Source: Thermoplasmata archaeon
GTDB taxonomy: Archaea; Thermoplasmatota; Thermoplasmata; Lutacidiplasmatales; UBA184
Direction of reading: 5' to 3'
NCBI GenBank assembly: GCA_030040755.1
Contig: JASHTC010000184.1
Coordinates: forward strand, 1-8,486
DNA length: 8,486 bases
Shown here: positions 1 to 6,032 of the stretch, one piece after another
Numbering within the stretch: position 1 is the first letter of the stretch
Layout: the number at the start of each line of letters is the position of its first letter
Notes under the pieces: model-generated
Databases searched by the model: none
What the model saw: the letters and a program-made list of their open reading frames with translations, nothing else
What the model was told of the DNA's origin: nothing
Position numbers and translations under genes: made by a program

Positions 1-161
1 GGCTCCGGGCGGGCCTGGACGAGGGCGGCAGCCTGGCCCAGGTCGAGGTCTGCACCGTCGACGTGGGCAAGGGGATGACCCGGCTCGGCCCGGACGAGGT
101 CCAACGGCTCGCGGCCCGGCTGCCTCCGGCTTCTTCGCCCTCGCGCCCCAGCCGACCGTAG
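1..161 (+). CDS. psmA: Proteasome subunit alpha, C-terminal end (partial)
   Basis: The reading frame is open from the window edge (first full codon at 3) to a TAG stop at 159-161, giving 52 visible residues. The segment LRAGLDEGGSLAQVEVCTVD followed by a short strand and a final helix (GPDEVQRLAARL) resembles the end of archaeal proteasome alpha subunits, where a helix with an acidic EEG-type loop leads into the last beta strand and the C-terminal helix. The subunit forms the outer rings of the 20S proteasome, which gate substrate entry and dock the ATPase activators. The neighbourhood supports the call, since psmA commonly lies directly upstream of SBDS in Euryarchaeota. After the usual end the protein carries a Pro/Ser/Arg-rich tail (PPASSPSRPSRP), longer than typical, which could affect activator docking. 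The catalytic chemistry sits in the beta subunit, not here. The identification rests on a short segment and on context. Confidence 0.75.
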   Translation, partial: LRAGLDEGGSLAQVEVCTVDVGKGMTRLGPDEVQRLAARLPPASSPSRPSRP

Positions 162-165
162 GCCC

Positions 166-170
166 GGAGG
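166..170 (+). promoter_or_regulatory. Shine-Dalgarno-like motif for SBDS
   Basis: GGAGG (part of a GGAGGGG run) ends 12 bases before the ATG at 183, inside the 21-base gap after the psmA stop. It supports that start and suggests translation from a polycistronic message with psmA. The spacing is slightly long. Confidence 0.5.
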
Positions 171-182
171 GGTCGCGCCCCG

Positions 183-878
183 ATGGTCAAGGTCGAGGAC
201 GCCGTCATCGCCCGGTGGGAGAGCCGGGGGAACCGGTTCGAGGTCCTCGTCGACCCGAAGGCCGTCCAGGACCTGAAGGACGGCAAGGACGTCGACCTCT
301 CGGACAAGCTCGCGCTCGACCAGGTCTTCAAGGACGCGAAGAAGGGGGACAAGATCTCCGAGGAGTTCCTCGAGAAGACGTTCCACACCCGCGACCTGGC
401 CGCGATCGCCAAGCAGATCGTACAGAAGGGCGAGGTCCAGGTCACGACCGAGCAGCGCCACCAGCTTCAGGCCGAGAAGCTCAAGCAGATCGTCCAGACG
501 ATCGCGCGCAACGCGATGAACCCGCAGACCGGCGCGCCCCATCCGCCCGCGCGCATCGAGGCGGCGATGGCCGAGGCGAAGGTCCACATCGACCCGTTCC
601 GACCGGTCGACGCGCAGGTCCAGGAGGTCCTCGCCAAGCTCCGACCGCTGCTTCCGATTCGCCTGGACGTCGTGCGGGTCCGGATCCGGCTGCCCGCCCA
701 GCACTACCCGCGGGTCATCGGAGAGCTCAAGGGGATGGGCCGGCTCCTCGAGGAGCAGTGGATGGGCGACGGCTCCTGGAGCGGCGTGATCGAGATCCCG
801 GCCGGCGTGCAGACGGAGCTCTACGAGAAGCTCAACGCCCGCACGCGCGGCGCCGCCGAGACCGCTTTGGTTAAATAG
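183..878 (+). CDS. sbds: Ribosome maturation protein SBDS (Sdo1) homologue
   Basis: A 231-residue protein, the usual size for archaeal SBDS. The N-terminal part (about 1-85) has the family opening EDAVIARWESRGNRFEVLVD, corresponding to the FYSH RNA-binding domain. The helical middle domain (about 86-158) includes EQRHQLQAEKLKQIVQTIAR and a NPQTGAPHPPARIE segment typical of the family. The C-terminal ferredoxin-like domain (about 159-231) contains the GDGSW turn at 196-200. In eukaryotes SBDS acts with EFL1 to release eIF6 from new 60S subunits; archaea have eIF6, so a role in late large-subunit maturation is inferred. It lies between psmA and the exosome genes, the classical archaeal arrangement that links SBDS with RNA processing. 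The ATG at 183 has a GGAGG motif upstream. The stop codon overlaps a TATA-like element that may drive rrp4. A second open frame (215-874) is an Arg/Pro/Gly-rich shadow. Confidence 0.96.
   Translation: MVKVEDAVIARWESRGNRFEVLVDPKAVQDLKDGKDVDLSDKLALDQVFKDAKKGDKISEEFLEKTFHTRDLAAIAKQIVQKGEVQVTTEQRHQLQAEKLKQIVQTIARNAMNPQTGAPHPPARIEAAMAEAKVHIDPFRPVDAQVQEVLAKLRPLLPIRLDVVRVRIRLPAQHYPRVIGELKGMGRLLEEQWMGDGSWSGVIEIPAGVQTELYEKLNARTRGAAETALVK
866..877 (+). promoter_or_regulatory. Candidate TATA box for rrp4 (internal operon promoter)
   Basis: TTTGGTTAAATA at 866-877 is one of the most A/T-rich patches in this GC-rich region and overlaps the last codons and stop of SBDS. Its TTAAATA core (871-877) lies about 41 bases before the rrp4 ATG. 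Transcription would then start near 900, leaving a leader of about 14 bases. There is no clear Shine-Dalgarno motif before rrp4, so a separate promoter is plausible. This is inference from spacing and composition only. Confidence 0.45.
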
Positions 879-914
879 GCCCCCCCGGTCGCGCGGGCCG
901 GTGCAGCACACACA

Positions 915-1769
915 ATGTCCCAAGGTCATCGACCGGGCCACCGTCGGCGTGGCCGCGGGGATTCGTCCTCGCATCCCTCCGGGGATCGCATACTAGTTCT
1001 CCCCGGGGAGGAGCTCCCGAGCCAGGGGTTGAAACCCGGCGCGGGCACCTACCGCGTCGGCGGGAAGCTCTACGCCAGCGTCCTCGGTCTCCTGTCCCCC
1101 CGGCCGCCATTCCTCTCCGTGGTCCCCCTCTCCGGACGGTACATCCCGAAGGCCGGCGACACGGTCATCGGGACCGTCACGGACTGCCAGACGACCTTCT
1201 GGCTGCTGGACATCGGGGCGCCGCGATGGGCGCCCCTCCATGTCACGGGCACCCCCTGGAAGGTCGAGGTCGGGGAGACGGACCACTACCTGCATGTGGG
1301 CGACGCGGTCGTCGTCCGGGTCGAGAGCCTCGAGGCCACGGGCCGGATCGGCGTGACGATGCTCGGCGAGGGCCTGGGCAAGCTCGAGGACGGGACGATC
1401 GTCATCGTCTCCCCGGCCCGGATCCCCCGGGTCGTGGGCCGCAACGGGTCCATGATCCAGACGATCACCTCGCACACGGGCGCCCAGATGGCGGTCGGCC
1501 AGAACGGGCGGATCTGGATCGGCGGAAGTCCCGAGGCGATCCAGCGGGCCCGCGAGGCGCTCGAGATGATCGAGGAGCACGGCCAACGCGCGGGGCTGAG
1601 CGACCGCGTCGAGAGCTACCTCGTGTCGACCGACCGCACCGGCGAACGGGGCCCCGAACGACCCCCGACCGAGACCGCCCATCGGGACGCGGTCCCCCAC
1701 GAGCTGCCGCCGGAGCCCGCCGGCGACCTCGAACCGGACGAGCCCGAAACCAATTCGGACGACTACTGA
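915..1769 (+). CDS. rrp4: Exosome complex RNA-binding cap protein Rrp4
   Basis: A 284-residue protein. Residues about 24-60 form the N-terminal domain with the hallmark LVLPGEELP and GTYRVGGKLYASVLGLL segments. An S1 RNA-binding domain follows (about 79-150, GDTVIGTVTDCQ to RIGVTML). A KH domain comes next (about 159-224) with PRVVGRNGSMIQ, whose GRNG (175-178) is the RNA-contacting GxxG loop, and a second GQNG at 195-198. Rrp4 trimers cap the Rrp41/Rrp42 ring and feed RNA 3' ends into it. Two features exceed the core family: an Arg/Gly/His-rich N-terminal extension (residues 1-20, with RRRGRGD) and an acidic, Pro-rich C-terminal tail (about 240-284) ending in SDDY. I chose the ATG at 915 because no nearer in-frame ATG exists before the conserved core; a shorter protein from a non-ATG start cannot be excluded. 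It lies 17 bases before rrp41. Confidence 0.96.
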   Translation: MSQGHRPGHRRRGRGDSSSHPSGDRILVLPGEELPSQGLKPGAGTYRVGGKLYASVLGLLSPRPPFLSVVPLSGRYIPKAGDTVIGTVTDCQTTFWLLDIGAPRWAPLHVTGTPWKVEVGETDHYLHVGDAVVVRVESLEATGRIGVTMLGEGLGKLEDGTIVIVSPARIPRVVGRNGSMIQTITSHTGAQMAVGQNGRIWIGGSPEAIQRAREALEMIEEHGQRAGLSDRVESYLVSTDRTGERGPERPPTETAHRDAVPHELPPEPAGDLEPDEPETNSDDY

Positions 1770-1775
1770 CACTCG

Positions 1776-1781
1776 AAGGAG
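1776..1781 (+). promoter_or_regulatory. Shine-Dalgarno motif for rrp41
   Basis: AAGGAG sits five bases before the ATG at 1787, within the 17-base rrp4-rrp41 gap. It fixes the rrp41 start in a frame that stays open far upstream (an in-frame ATG occurs at 1226, inside rrp4), so the longer product is unlikely. Confidence 0.65.
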
Positions 1782-1786
1782 AAAAC

Positions 1787-2539
1787 ATGGGAAGCGTGGG
1801 AGCAAAGGACGTCCCGGTCCTGCTGAGCCCCGAAGGGCTGCGGATCGACGGACGACGATTGGACGAGCTTCGACCGATCCGGATCCAGGCCGGCCCGCTG
1901 CATCAGGCCGACGGTTCGGCGTTCGTCGAGTGGGGCGCGAACAAGGTGATGGCGGCGGTCTATGGGCCCCGGGAGGTCCACCCCCGTCACCTCCAGCAGA
2001 ACCACAAGGCCGTCATCCAGTGCAAGTACAACATGGCGGCGTTCTCCGTCGACGAGCGGAAGCGCCCGGGCCTGGACCGCCGCTCGCAGGAGATCTCGAA
2101 AGTGATCGCGGAGGCGTTCGAGTCGGTGGTCTTCGCCGAGGAGTTCCCCCGGACGAGCATCGACGTCTACATCGAGGTGCTCCAGGCGAACGCCGGGACC
2201 CGGTGCGCGGGCCTGGTGGCTGCCTCGGTGGCCCTCGCGGATGCGGGCATCCCGATGGTCGACCTCCTGCCCGCGGTGGCCGTCGGCAAGGTCGCCGGCC
2301 AGATCGCCCTCGACCTCAAGAAGGAAGAGGACAACTTCGGCGAGGCGGACCTGCCGATGGCCCTCGTGCCCCAGTCCGGTCGGCTCGTCCTCCTCCAGAT
2401 GGAGGGGCACATGACGCCGGAGGAGCTCTCCCGGTCCCTCGACCTTGGGGTGCAGGGTTGCAAGGCGATCTACGAGAAGATGAAGCAGGCGCTCCGCGAC
2501 CGCTACACGACCGCCCGCCTTCCGGCGGAGGGACCATGA
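1787..2539 (+). CDS. rrp41: Exosome catalytic subunit Rrp41 (RNase PH family)
   Basis: A 250-residue protein, close to the usual length for archaeal Rrp41. Family segments in order are LRIDGRRLDELRPI (18-31), ADGSAFVEWG (41-50), AAVYGPREVHPRH (56-68), FSVDERKRPGLDRRSQEISK (86-105), FPRTSIDV (120-127) and EDNFGEADLP (181-190). By recalled comparison with Sulfolobus Rrp41, R98/R99 match the phosphate- and RNA-binding arginines and D182/D188 the catalytic metal-binding acids, so the subunit looks active. It performs phosphorolytic 3'-5' RNA degradation and, with nucleoside diphosphates, can add heteropolymeric tails, acting as a hexameric ring with Rrp42 in the cytoplasm. The start at 1787 is supported by AAGGAG upstream; the frame is open upstream but that part overlaps rrp4. 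The stop overlaps the rrp42 start as ATGA, pointing to translational coupling and 1:1 synthesis of the ring subunits. Confidence 0.98.
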   Translation: MGSVGAKDVPVLLSPEGLRIDGRRLDELRPIRIQAGPLHQADGSAFVEWGANKVMAAVYGPREVHPRHLQQNHKAVIQCKYNMAAFSVDERKRPGLDRRSQEISKVIAEAFESVVFAEEFPRTSIDVYIEVLQANAGTRCAGLVAASVALADAGIPMVDLLPAVAVGKVAGQIALDLKKEEDNFGEADLPMALVPQSGRLVLLQMEGHMTPEELSRSLDLGVQGCKAIYEKMKQALRDRYTTARLPAEGP

Positions 2540-3324
2540 GCGGAGAGGTGGCGGCCGAGATCCGCACGACCCACATCCTGGACCTCGCCGCCGCGGGCAA
2601 GCGCCTCGACGGACGCGGCCCGGACGACTACCGCCCGGTGAGCGTCGAGCCCGGGTTCGTTGCCACGGCGGACGGCTCGGCGCTGGTCCGGATCGGCGAG
2701 ACGGTCGTCGTCTCGGGGGTCAAGCTCGAACCGGGCAAGCCATTCCCGGACACGCCCAACGCGGGGGTGCTCACGACGAACGCCGAGCTCGTCCCGCTCT
2801 CCTCGCCGACCTTCGAGCCGGGCCCCCCACAGCCCGGAGCCATCGAGGTGTCGCGCGTCGTGGACCGGGCGATCCGGGCCGCCGAGTCGATCGACCTGAC
2901 CCGGCTCTGCGTGACCCCGGGCGAGAAGACGTGGGTCTGCTACGTCGACATCCATGTCCTCGACCACTCGGGCAACCTGATCGACGCCGCGATGCTGGCG
3001 GGGATCTCCGCGCTCGCGCACTCCACGGTGCCCGCCAAGCGGTTCGAGCTCGGGGAGGCCGACTACCCGCTCGAGGTCCAGCACTTCCCGGTGGAATGCA
3101 CGTTCGTCCGGCTCGGGGACTCCATCGTGGTCGACCCCTCCTTTGACGAGGAGCAAGCCGCCCAGGGCCGCCTCACGGTCGCGACGGACGAGCTCGGCCG
3201 GGTCGTGGCGATGCAGAAGGGCCTGGTCGGGGCGTTCTCGCCGGACGATGTCCGAGAGACCGTCCAGCGGGCCCTGGCCCACGGCGACCGTCTGCGAAAG
3301 CGGGCCCAGGGAGGCAGCGCATGA
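2536..3324 (+). CDS. rrp42: Exosome ring subunit Rrp42 (non-catalytic RNase PH paralogue)
   Basis: A 262-residue protein, normal for the family. It has the paralogue signature KRLDGRGPDDYRP (22-34), TADGSALVRIGETVVVSGVK (44-63), ELVPLSSPTFEPGPP (84-98), EVSRVVDRAIRAAESIDL (104-121), GEKTWVCYVDIHVLDHSGNLIDA (129-151) and VDPSFDEE (199-206). Rrp42 lacks the catalytic acids of Rrp41 but contributes RNA-binding arginines (within SRVVDRAIR here) and is needed for ring assembly and activity. It starts inside the end of rrp41 (ATGA at 2536-2539) and ends inside the start of rpl37ae (ATGA at 3321-3324), so all three genes should be co-translated from one message. The C-terminal residues (RLRKRAQGGSA) are basic. 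A longer frame from 1930 reaching the same stop overlaps rrp41 and is a shadow. Confidence 0.98.
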   Translation: MSGEVAAEIRTTHILDLAAAGKRLDGRGPDDYRPVSVEPGFVATADGSALVRIGETVVVSGVKLEPGKPFPDTPNAGVLTTNAELVPLSSPTFEPGPPQPGAIEVSRVVDRAIRAAESIDLTRLCVTPGEKTWVCYVDIHVLDHSGNLIDAAMLAGISALAHSTVPAKRFELGEADYPLEVQHFPVECTFVRLGDSIVVDPSFDEEQAAQGRLTVATDELGRVVAMQKGLVGAFSPDDVRETVQRALAHGDRLRKRAQGGSA

Positions 3325-3590
3325 GCAAGCGCACGCGGAAGGTCGGCGCGACCGGCTGGATGGGCCCGCGCTATGGGATCCGGATCCGGCGGCGCGTGCT
3401 CGACATCGACCGGGCGAAGATCGCACCGGCGGCGTGCCCCCGGTGCTCGACGATGACGCTCGCGCGGGTCGCGAGCGGGATCTATGAGTGCCGCCGATGC
3501 GGGACCCGCTACGCCTCGAACGCCTACGTTTTCGAGGCCCCGCCGTCGATTACGCGCACCGAGAAGGAACCCGTGACGGGCAACGCTTAA
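3321..3590 (+). CDS. rpl37ae: Large-subunit ribosomal protein L37Ae (eL43)
   Basis: An 89-residue zinc-ribbon ribosomal protein. The start is MSKRTRKVGATGWMGPRYG, followed by the basic stretch IRIRRRVLDI, typical of L37Ae. The zinc ribbon is C39-x2-C42 (CPRC) and C57-x2-C60 (CRRC), all four cysteines present, with the family segment ASGIYECRRCGTRYA. The protein binds 23S rRNA in the large subunit. Its start codon overlaps the rrp42 stop (ATGA), which supports ATG 3321 and translational coupling. After the fold comes a tail of about 18 residues (PSITRTEKEPVTGNA). The TAA stop (3588-3590) is part of the TTAA core proposed as the rpoP promoter. Linkage of L37Ae to exosome genes is a known archaeal arrangement that couples ribosome assembly with RNA turnover. 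Confidence 0.96.
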   Translation: MSKRTRKVGATGWMGPRYGIRIRRRVLDIDRAKIAPAACPRCSTMTLARVASGIYECRRCGTRYASNAYVFEAPPSITRTEKEPVTGNA

Positions 3591-3592
3591 GC
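3585..3592 (+). promoter_or_regulatory. Candidate TATA core for rpoP (leaderless)
   Basis: GCTTAAGC is a palindromic 8-mer whose TTAA centre (3588.5) is about 26 bases upstream of the rpoP ATG at 3615, the spacing expected for TATA box to transcription start. It would give a leaderless rpoP message. It also contains the L37Ae stop codon. Co-transcription from upstream is equally possible, since the gap between the genes is only 24 bases. Confidence 0.4.
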
Positions 3593-3614
3593 GGCCCATC
3601 CCGGTGGATTCTCC

Positions 3615-3749
3615 ATGTTCCGGTGCATCCGTTGTCAGGAGGCCCTGCCCTCCGACGCGAACCTCTTCGGGGTGCGTTGCGACAACTGCGGCGGGAAGAT
3701 CTTCACGAAGGAGCACCCCAACGTGAAGAAGGTCCTGAAAGCGCGCTAG
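3615..3749 (+). CDS. rpoP: DNA-directed RNA polymerase subunit Rpo12 (RpoP)
   Basis: A 44-residue protein in a short frame: ATG at 3615, TAG at 3747-3749. It is a small zinc ribbon with MFRCIRC (C4, C7) and VRCDNCGGKIF (C22, C25), then the basic end KEHPNVKKVLKAR. This matches archaeal Rpo12, counterpart of eukaryotic Rpb12/Rpc10, which binds zinc and helps assemble the Rpo3-Rpo10-Rpo11 side of RNA polymerase. Length, cysteine spacing and position right after L37Ae agree with the family; in many Euryarchaeota the order L37Ae-RpoP is conserved. There is only a weak GGTGG motif upstream (3603-3607), while a TTAA core lies 26 bases before the ATG. The gene is the last on this strand in the exosome block: its stop overlaps the stop of the minus-strand nucleotidyltransferase in the palindrome CTAG (3746-3749). 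Genes often found next in other archaea, such as pcc1 or prefoldin beta, are absent here. Confidence 0.93.
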   Translation: MFRCIRCQEALPSDANLFGVRCDNCGGKIFTKEHPNVKKVLKAR

Positions 3750-4561
3750 CGCCGGGCCGCCCCCTCGATCGGGTATCCGGCCCGCCGGCAGGCCGCGGCG
3801 ACCAGCCGGCGCTTCTCTCCGTGGAGCACGGGAAGGTTCGCCCGCGCCGTGAGGCTGTAGAGGCGAAGCGCGGCTTCGCAGCTGGCCTCCCAGCGGGACC
3901 CGTCCGTCCCGAGCGCCGTCCGCTGGGCGGCCCGGAACGATGCGCCCGCCCATCTCCCGGCCCGTTCCCAGAACCCGTTCTCCGTGTCCCACAGCCGTTC
4001 GAGCGGGAGCACCCGAAGGAACGCCATCTGGTTCGCGAGGAGGTTCCGCTGGACCGACGCGGTCTCCCGCTCACCGGTCTCGAGCGCGCGCAGCAGCTTC
4101 GCCACCTCCTCGGCCCAGGCGGCCAGTTGGTCGGCGAGATAGCGGTCCCGTGCCCGGCGGACGGCACTCCAGCGGAACCGGCGAGCCTCGGCCTGGAGCC
4201 GCGTGGCCACCCCGTGCGGGTCGCGGACGACGCGCGCCGTCCGCCACCCCGGCACCGCACCGTCCAGGCGGCCCGGAGCTCGCATCTCGGCTCGTTCGTC
4301 CCCCGCGGTGCTGAACCTCACCCACACGAGACGGCCGTCCCGCTCCATCACCCGGGGGGACCGGCGCTTACCGACCACCCACAGGTCGATGTCGGACCCG
4401 GCGTGGGCGTCGCCCCGTGCCCAGCTTCCCGCGAGGAGCACCGCCGAGCGGCCGCGGGGGTCGAGCTGGGGAGCCAGGCGGGAGGCGACCCGGAGGACGT
4501 CCCGGTACTCGGCCGGCGTCGCCGGAGGGTTGCGGAGGGGGCGAGGAGGACGCCCGGACAT
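3746..4561 (-). CDS. Nucleotidyltransferase, DNA polymerase beta superfamily, with helical C-terminal domain
   Basis: A 271-residue protein. Residues 45-60 (GSWARGDAHAGSDIDL) are the defining GS-x(n)-DxD motif of Pol beta-type nucleotidyltransferases (G45 S46; D57 and D59 as metal ligands). A small domain (about 35-118) follows, ending in ARVVRDPHG (109-117), which recalls the aminoglycoside or MNT nucleotidyltransferase fold. The third carboxylate is not obvious by eye. Residues about 120-271 look mostly alpha-helical (QAEARRFRWSAVRRARDRYL and onward), like the helical partner domain of antibiotic nucleotidyltransferases or a HEPN-like region. The family transfers an NMP to small molecules, proteins or RNA; the substrate cannot be read here. 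It is not a CCA-adding enzyme, poly(A) polymerase or GlnD by visible motifs. The ATG at 4561 is the first start clear of most of the divergent gene; the frame stays open to an ATG at 4711 but that would lie inside the neighbour. A weak A/T run (4588-4591) is about 28 bases upstream. Confidence 0.85.
   Translation of the reverse strand: MSGRPPRPLRNPPATPAEYRDVLRVASRLAPQLDPRGRSAVLLAGSWARGDAHAGSDIDLWVVGKRRSPRVMERDGRLVWVRFSTAGDERAEMRAPGRLDGAVPGWRTARVVRDPHGVATRLQAEARRFRWSAVRRARDRYLADQLAAWAEEVAKLLRALETGERETASVQRNLLANQMAFLRVLPLERLWDTENGFWERAGRWAGASFRAAQRTALGTDGSRWEASCEAALRLYSLTARANLPVLHGEKRRLVAAACRRAGYPIEGAARR
4545..4549 (+). promoter_or_regulatory. Shine-Dalgarno-like motif for the beta-CASP gene
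   Basis: GGAGG inside GAGGAGGA ends 10 bases before the ATG at 4560. It favours this start over in-frame GTG codons at 4629 and 4647. The motif lies within the antisense nucleotidyltransferase coding sequence, so a message with a leader here would overlap that gene. Confidence 0.45.
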
Positions 4562-5996
4562 GGTCCCCCCCGAGGGAGCTCGCGCGGAAAAGCGATTCCC
4601 GGCCGCCACCGACAAACCGTTTCTGGGGGTGCCCTCTCCGGCCCGCGTGCAGGGCCCGACCGTCCGGTTTCTCGGCGGGGTGCGCGAGATCGGTGGGAAC
4701 AAGATCCTCATCGAGGACGGACCGGACCGGGTCCTCTTCGACTTCGGCCCCTCCTTCTCCCCCCGCCGGGAGGAGTTCTACGTCGATTACCTCCAGCCGC
4801 GCTCGAGTTGCCCCGCCAAGGACCTCCTCGAATTCGACCTCCTCCCTCGGGTCTCGGGCCTCTACTCGAAGGAGGCGCTCGGCGACGCCGACCTGGCCTA
4901 CGCGCCGCCGGAGGTCCAGGCGGTATTCGTGAGCCATGCCCACGCCGACCACGCGGGCTACCTGCGCCTGCTCGACCCCGAGATCCCAGTGCACGTGGGC
5001 GCCGGCACCCGTACGCTGCTCGACGCGATCGCGACCTCGACCTCCATGAAGTATGGAGACCACCCGTGGAAGGTCTTCCAAGACGGCAAGCCGATCCGGG
5101 TCGGTCGGATCGAGGTCGTGCCGTTCCCGGTCGACCACTCGATCCCGTTCGCCTACGGGTTCCTCGTTCGGACGAGCGAGGGGACGCTGGCCTACACCGG
5201 GGACTTCCGGCACCACGGCCCCCGCGCCGCCGACACCCACCGATTCTTCGAGGCGGTGGCGAAGGAAGGGGTCGACTCCCTGCTCATCGAAGGGACCCGG
5301 GCCGGACCCGACCCGCGCCGGAACCTCACCGAAGAAGGGGTCCGCTCGAGCGTCGACCGGGTCCTGGACGGGCACCGGGAGCTCGCCCTCGCCTGCACCT
5401 ATCCCCGCGACGTCGACCGGCTGACGACCTTGCATTCGGCGGCCGTCGCCGCGGGCCGGGAGCTGGTCGTCTCCGTCCGTACGGCCTACCTCCTCACCCA
5501 GGTGGCCCCTCGATTCCCGACCGGCGTCGTTCCGGTCCCGGGCCGGGCGGCCGGCCTGCAGGTGTATGCCCGACGGAAACAGAGGTCGTACCTTTGGGAG
5601 CGGCCCTTCCTCGAGACCGCCCTGCCGGCAGAAGAGGTCCGCGCCCGGGGGAGCCACTACCTGCTGGCGCTGGATTTCGCCCACTTCCCGGAGCTGATCG
5701 ACCTCCGCCCGGAGGCCGGGAGCCCGTTCCTCCACTCGATGAGCGAGCCGTTCAGCGAGGACGACGTCTCGGACCAGGTCATGCACAACTGGCTCGACCA
5801 CTTCGGACTCGTCTTCCACCAGATGCACGCGAGCGGTCACGCTTCAGGTCCCGAGCTCCTCGAGCTGATCCGCGCCACCCGGGCTCGGGCGGTGTACCCG
5901 ATCCACACCGAGCACCCCGAGGCGTTCGCGCCGGCGGGACCGAGCGTCCACTCCCCCGAGCTGGGGCGTGCCTACCCCATCGCCCGCCCTCGGTGA
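4560..5996 (+). CDS. Metallo-beta-lactamase/beta-CASP ribonuclease, RNase J-like
   Basis: A 478-residue protein. Metallo-beta-lactamase motifs in order: D61 in VLFDFG (motif 1), SHAHADH with H126, H128, D130 and H131 (motif 2), H193 in VDHSIPFAYGF (motif 3) and D215 in AYTGDF (motif 4). The beta-CASP motifs are E244 in LLIEGT (A), H427 in HASGHASG (B) and H449 in YPIHTEHPEAF (C). A histidine in motif C marks the RNA-acting groups (RNase J, CPSF73) rather than the DNA-acting SNM1/Artemis group. The two-zinc active site looks complete, so a cytoplasmic RNA nuclease of the archaeal RNase J or related type is predicted; endo- versus exonuclease cannot be read. There is no KH domain as in aCPSF1. 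The roughly 65 residues between motifs 1 and 2 look long. The start at ATG 4560 has GGAGG upstream, but GTG 4629 or GTG 4647 are alternatives, as homology-like sequence begins near residue 33 (PTVRFLGG). Confidence 0.88.
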   Translation: MVPPEGARAEKRFPAATDKPFLGVPSPARVQGPTVRFLGGVREIGGNKILIEDGPDRVLFDFGPSFSPRREEFYVDYLQPRSSCPAKDLLEFDLLPRVSGLYSKEALGDADLAYAPPEVQAVFVSHAHADHAGYLRLLDPEIPVHVGAGTRTLLDAIATSTSMKYGDHPWKVFQDGKPIRVGRIEVVPFPVDHSIPFAYGFLVRTSEGTLAYTGDFRHHGPRAADTHRFFEAVAKEGVDSLLIEGTRAGPDPRRNLTEEGVRSSVDRVLDGHRELALACTYPRDVDRLTTLHSAAVAAGRELVVSVRTAYLLTQVAPRFPTGVVPVPGRAAGLQVYARRKQRSYLWERPFLETALPAEEVRARGSHYLLALDFAHFPELIDLRPEAGSPFLHSMSEPFSEDDVSDQVMHNWLDHFGLVFHQMHASGHASGPELLELIRATRARAVYPIHTEHPEAFAPAGPSVHSPELGRAYPIARPR

Positions 5997-6032
5997 GCCT
6001 CCGGTCGCGCCGGCCCCTCGGACCGCGAGGTG

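Noticed and set aside
1226..1786. An N-terminal extension of Rrp41 from an upstream in-frame ATG
   Set aside because: It lies inside rrp4, is Arg/Pro/Gly-rich, and AAGGAG before ATG 1787 plus family length fix the shorter start.
3746..4561. The nucleotidyltransferase as a CCA-adding enzyme or an antitoxin MNT of a HEPN/MNT pair
   Set aside because: CCA-enzyme motifs are not visible, and MNT antitoxins are usually much shorter with a separate HEPN gene alongside, which is absent here.
4562..4711. An upstream start for the nucleotidyltransferase at 4711
   Set aside because: It would overlap 150 bases of the divergent beta-CASP gene and adds residues without family likeness before the GS motif region.
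4368..5840. A 490-codon antisense frame opposite the beta-CASP gene
   Set aside because: The sequence is a complement shadow (Asp/Arg/Val-rich without a family motif), while the opposite strand has all beta-CASP catalytic motifs.
4560..5996. The beta-CASP gene as a DNA cross-link nuclease (SNM1/Artemis type), suggested by nearby repair genes
   Set aside because: Motif C has a histidine (YPIHTEH), as in the RNA-acting branch; the DNA-acting branch usually has valine there.
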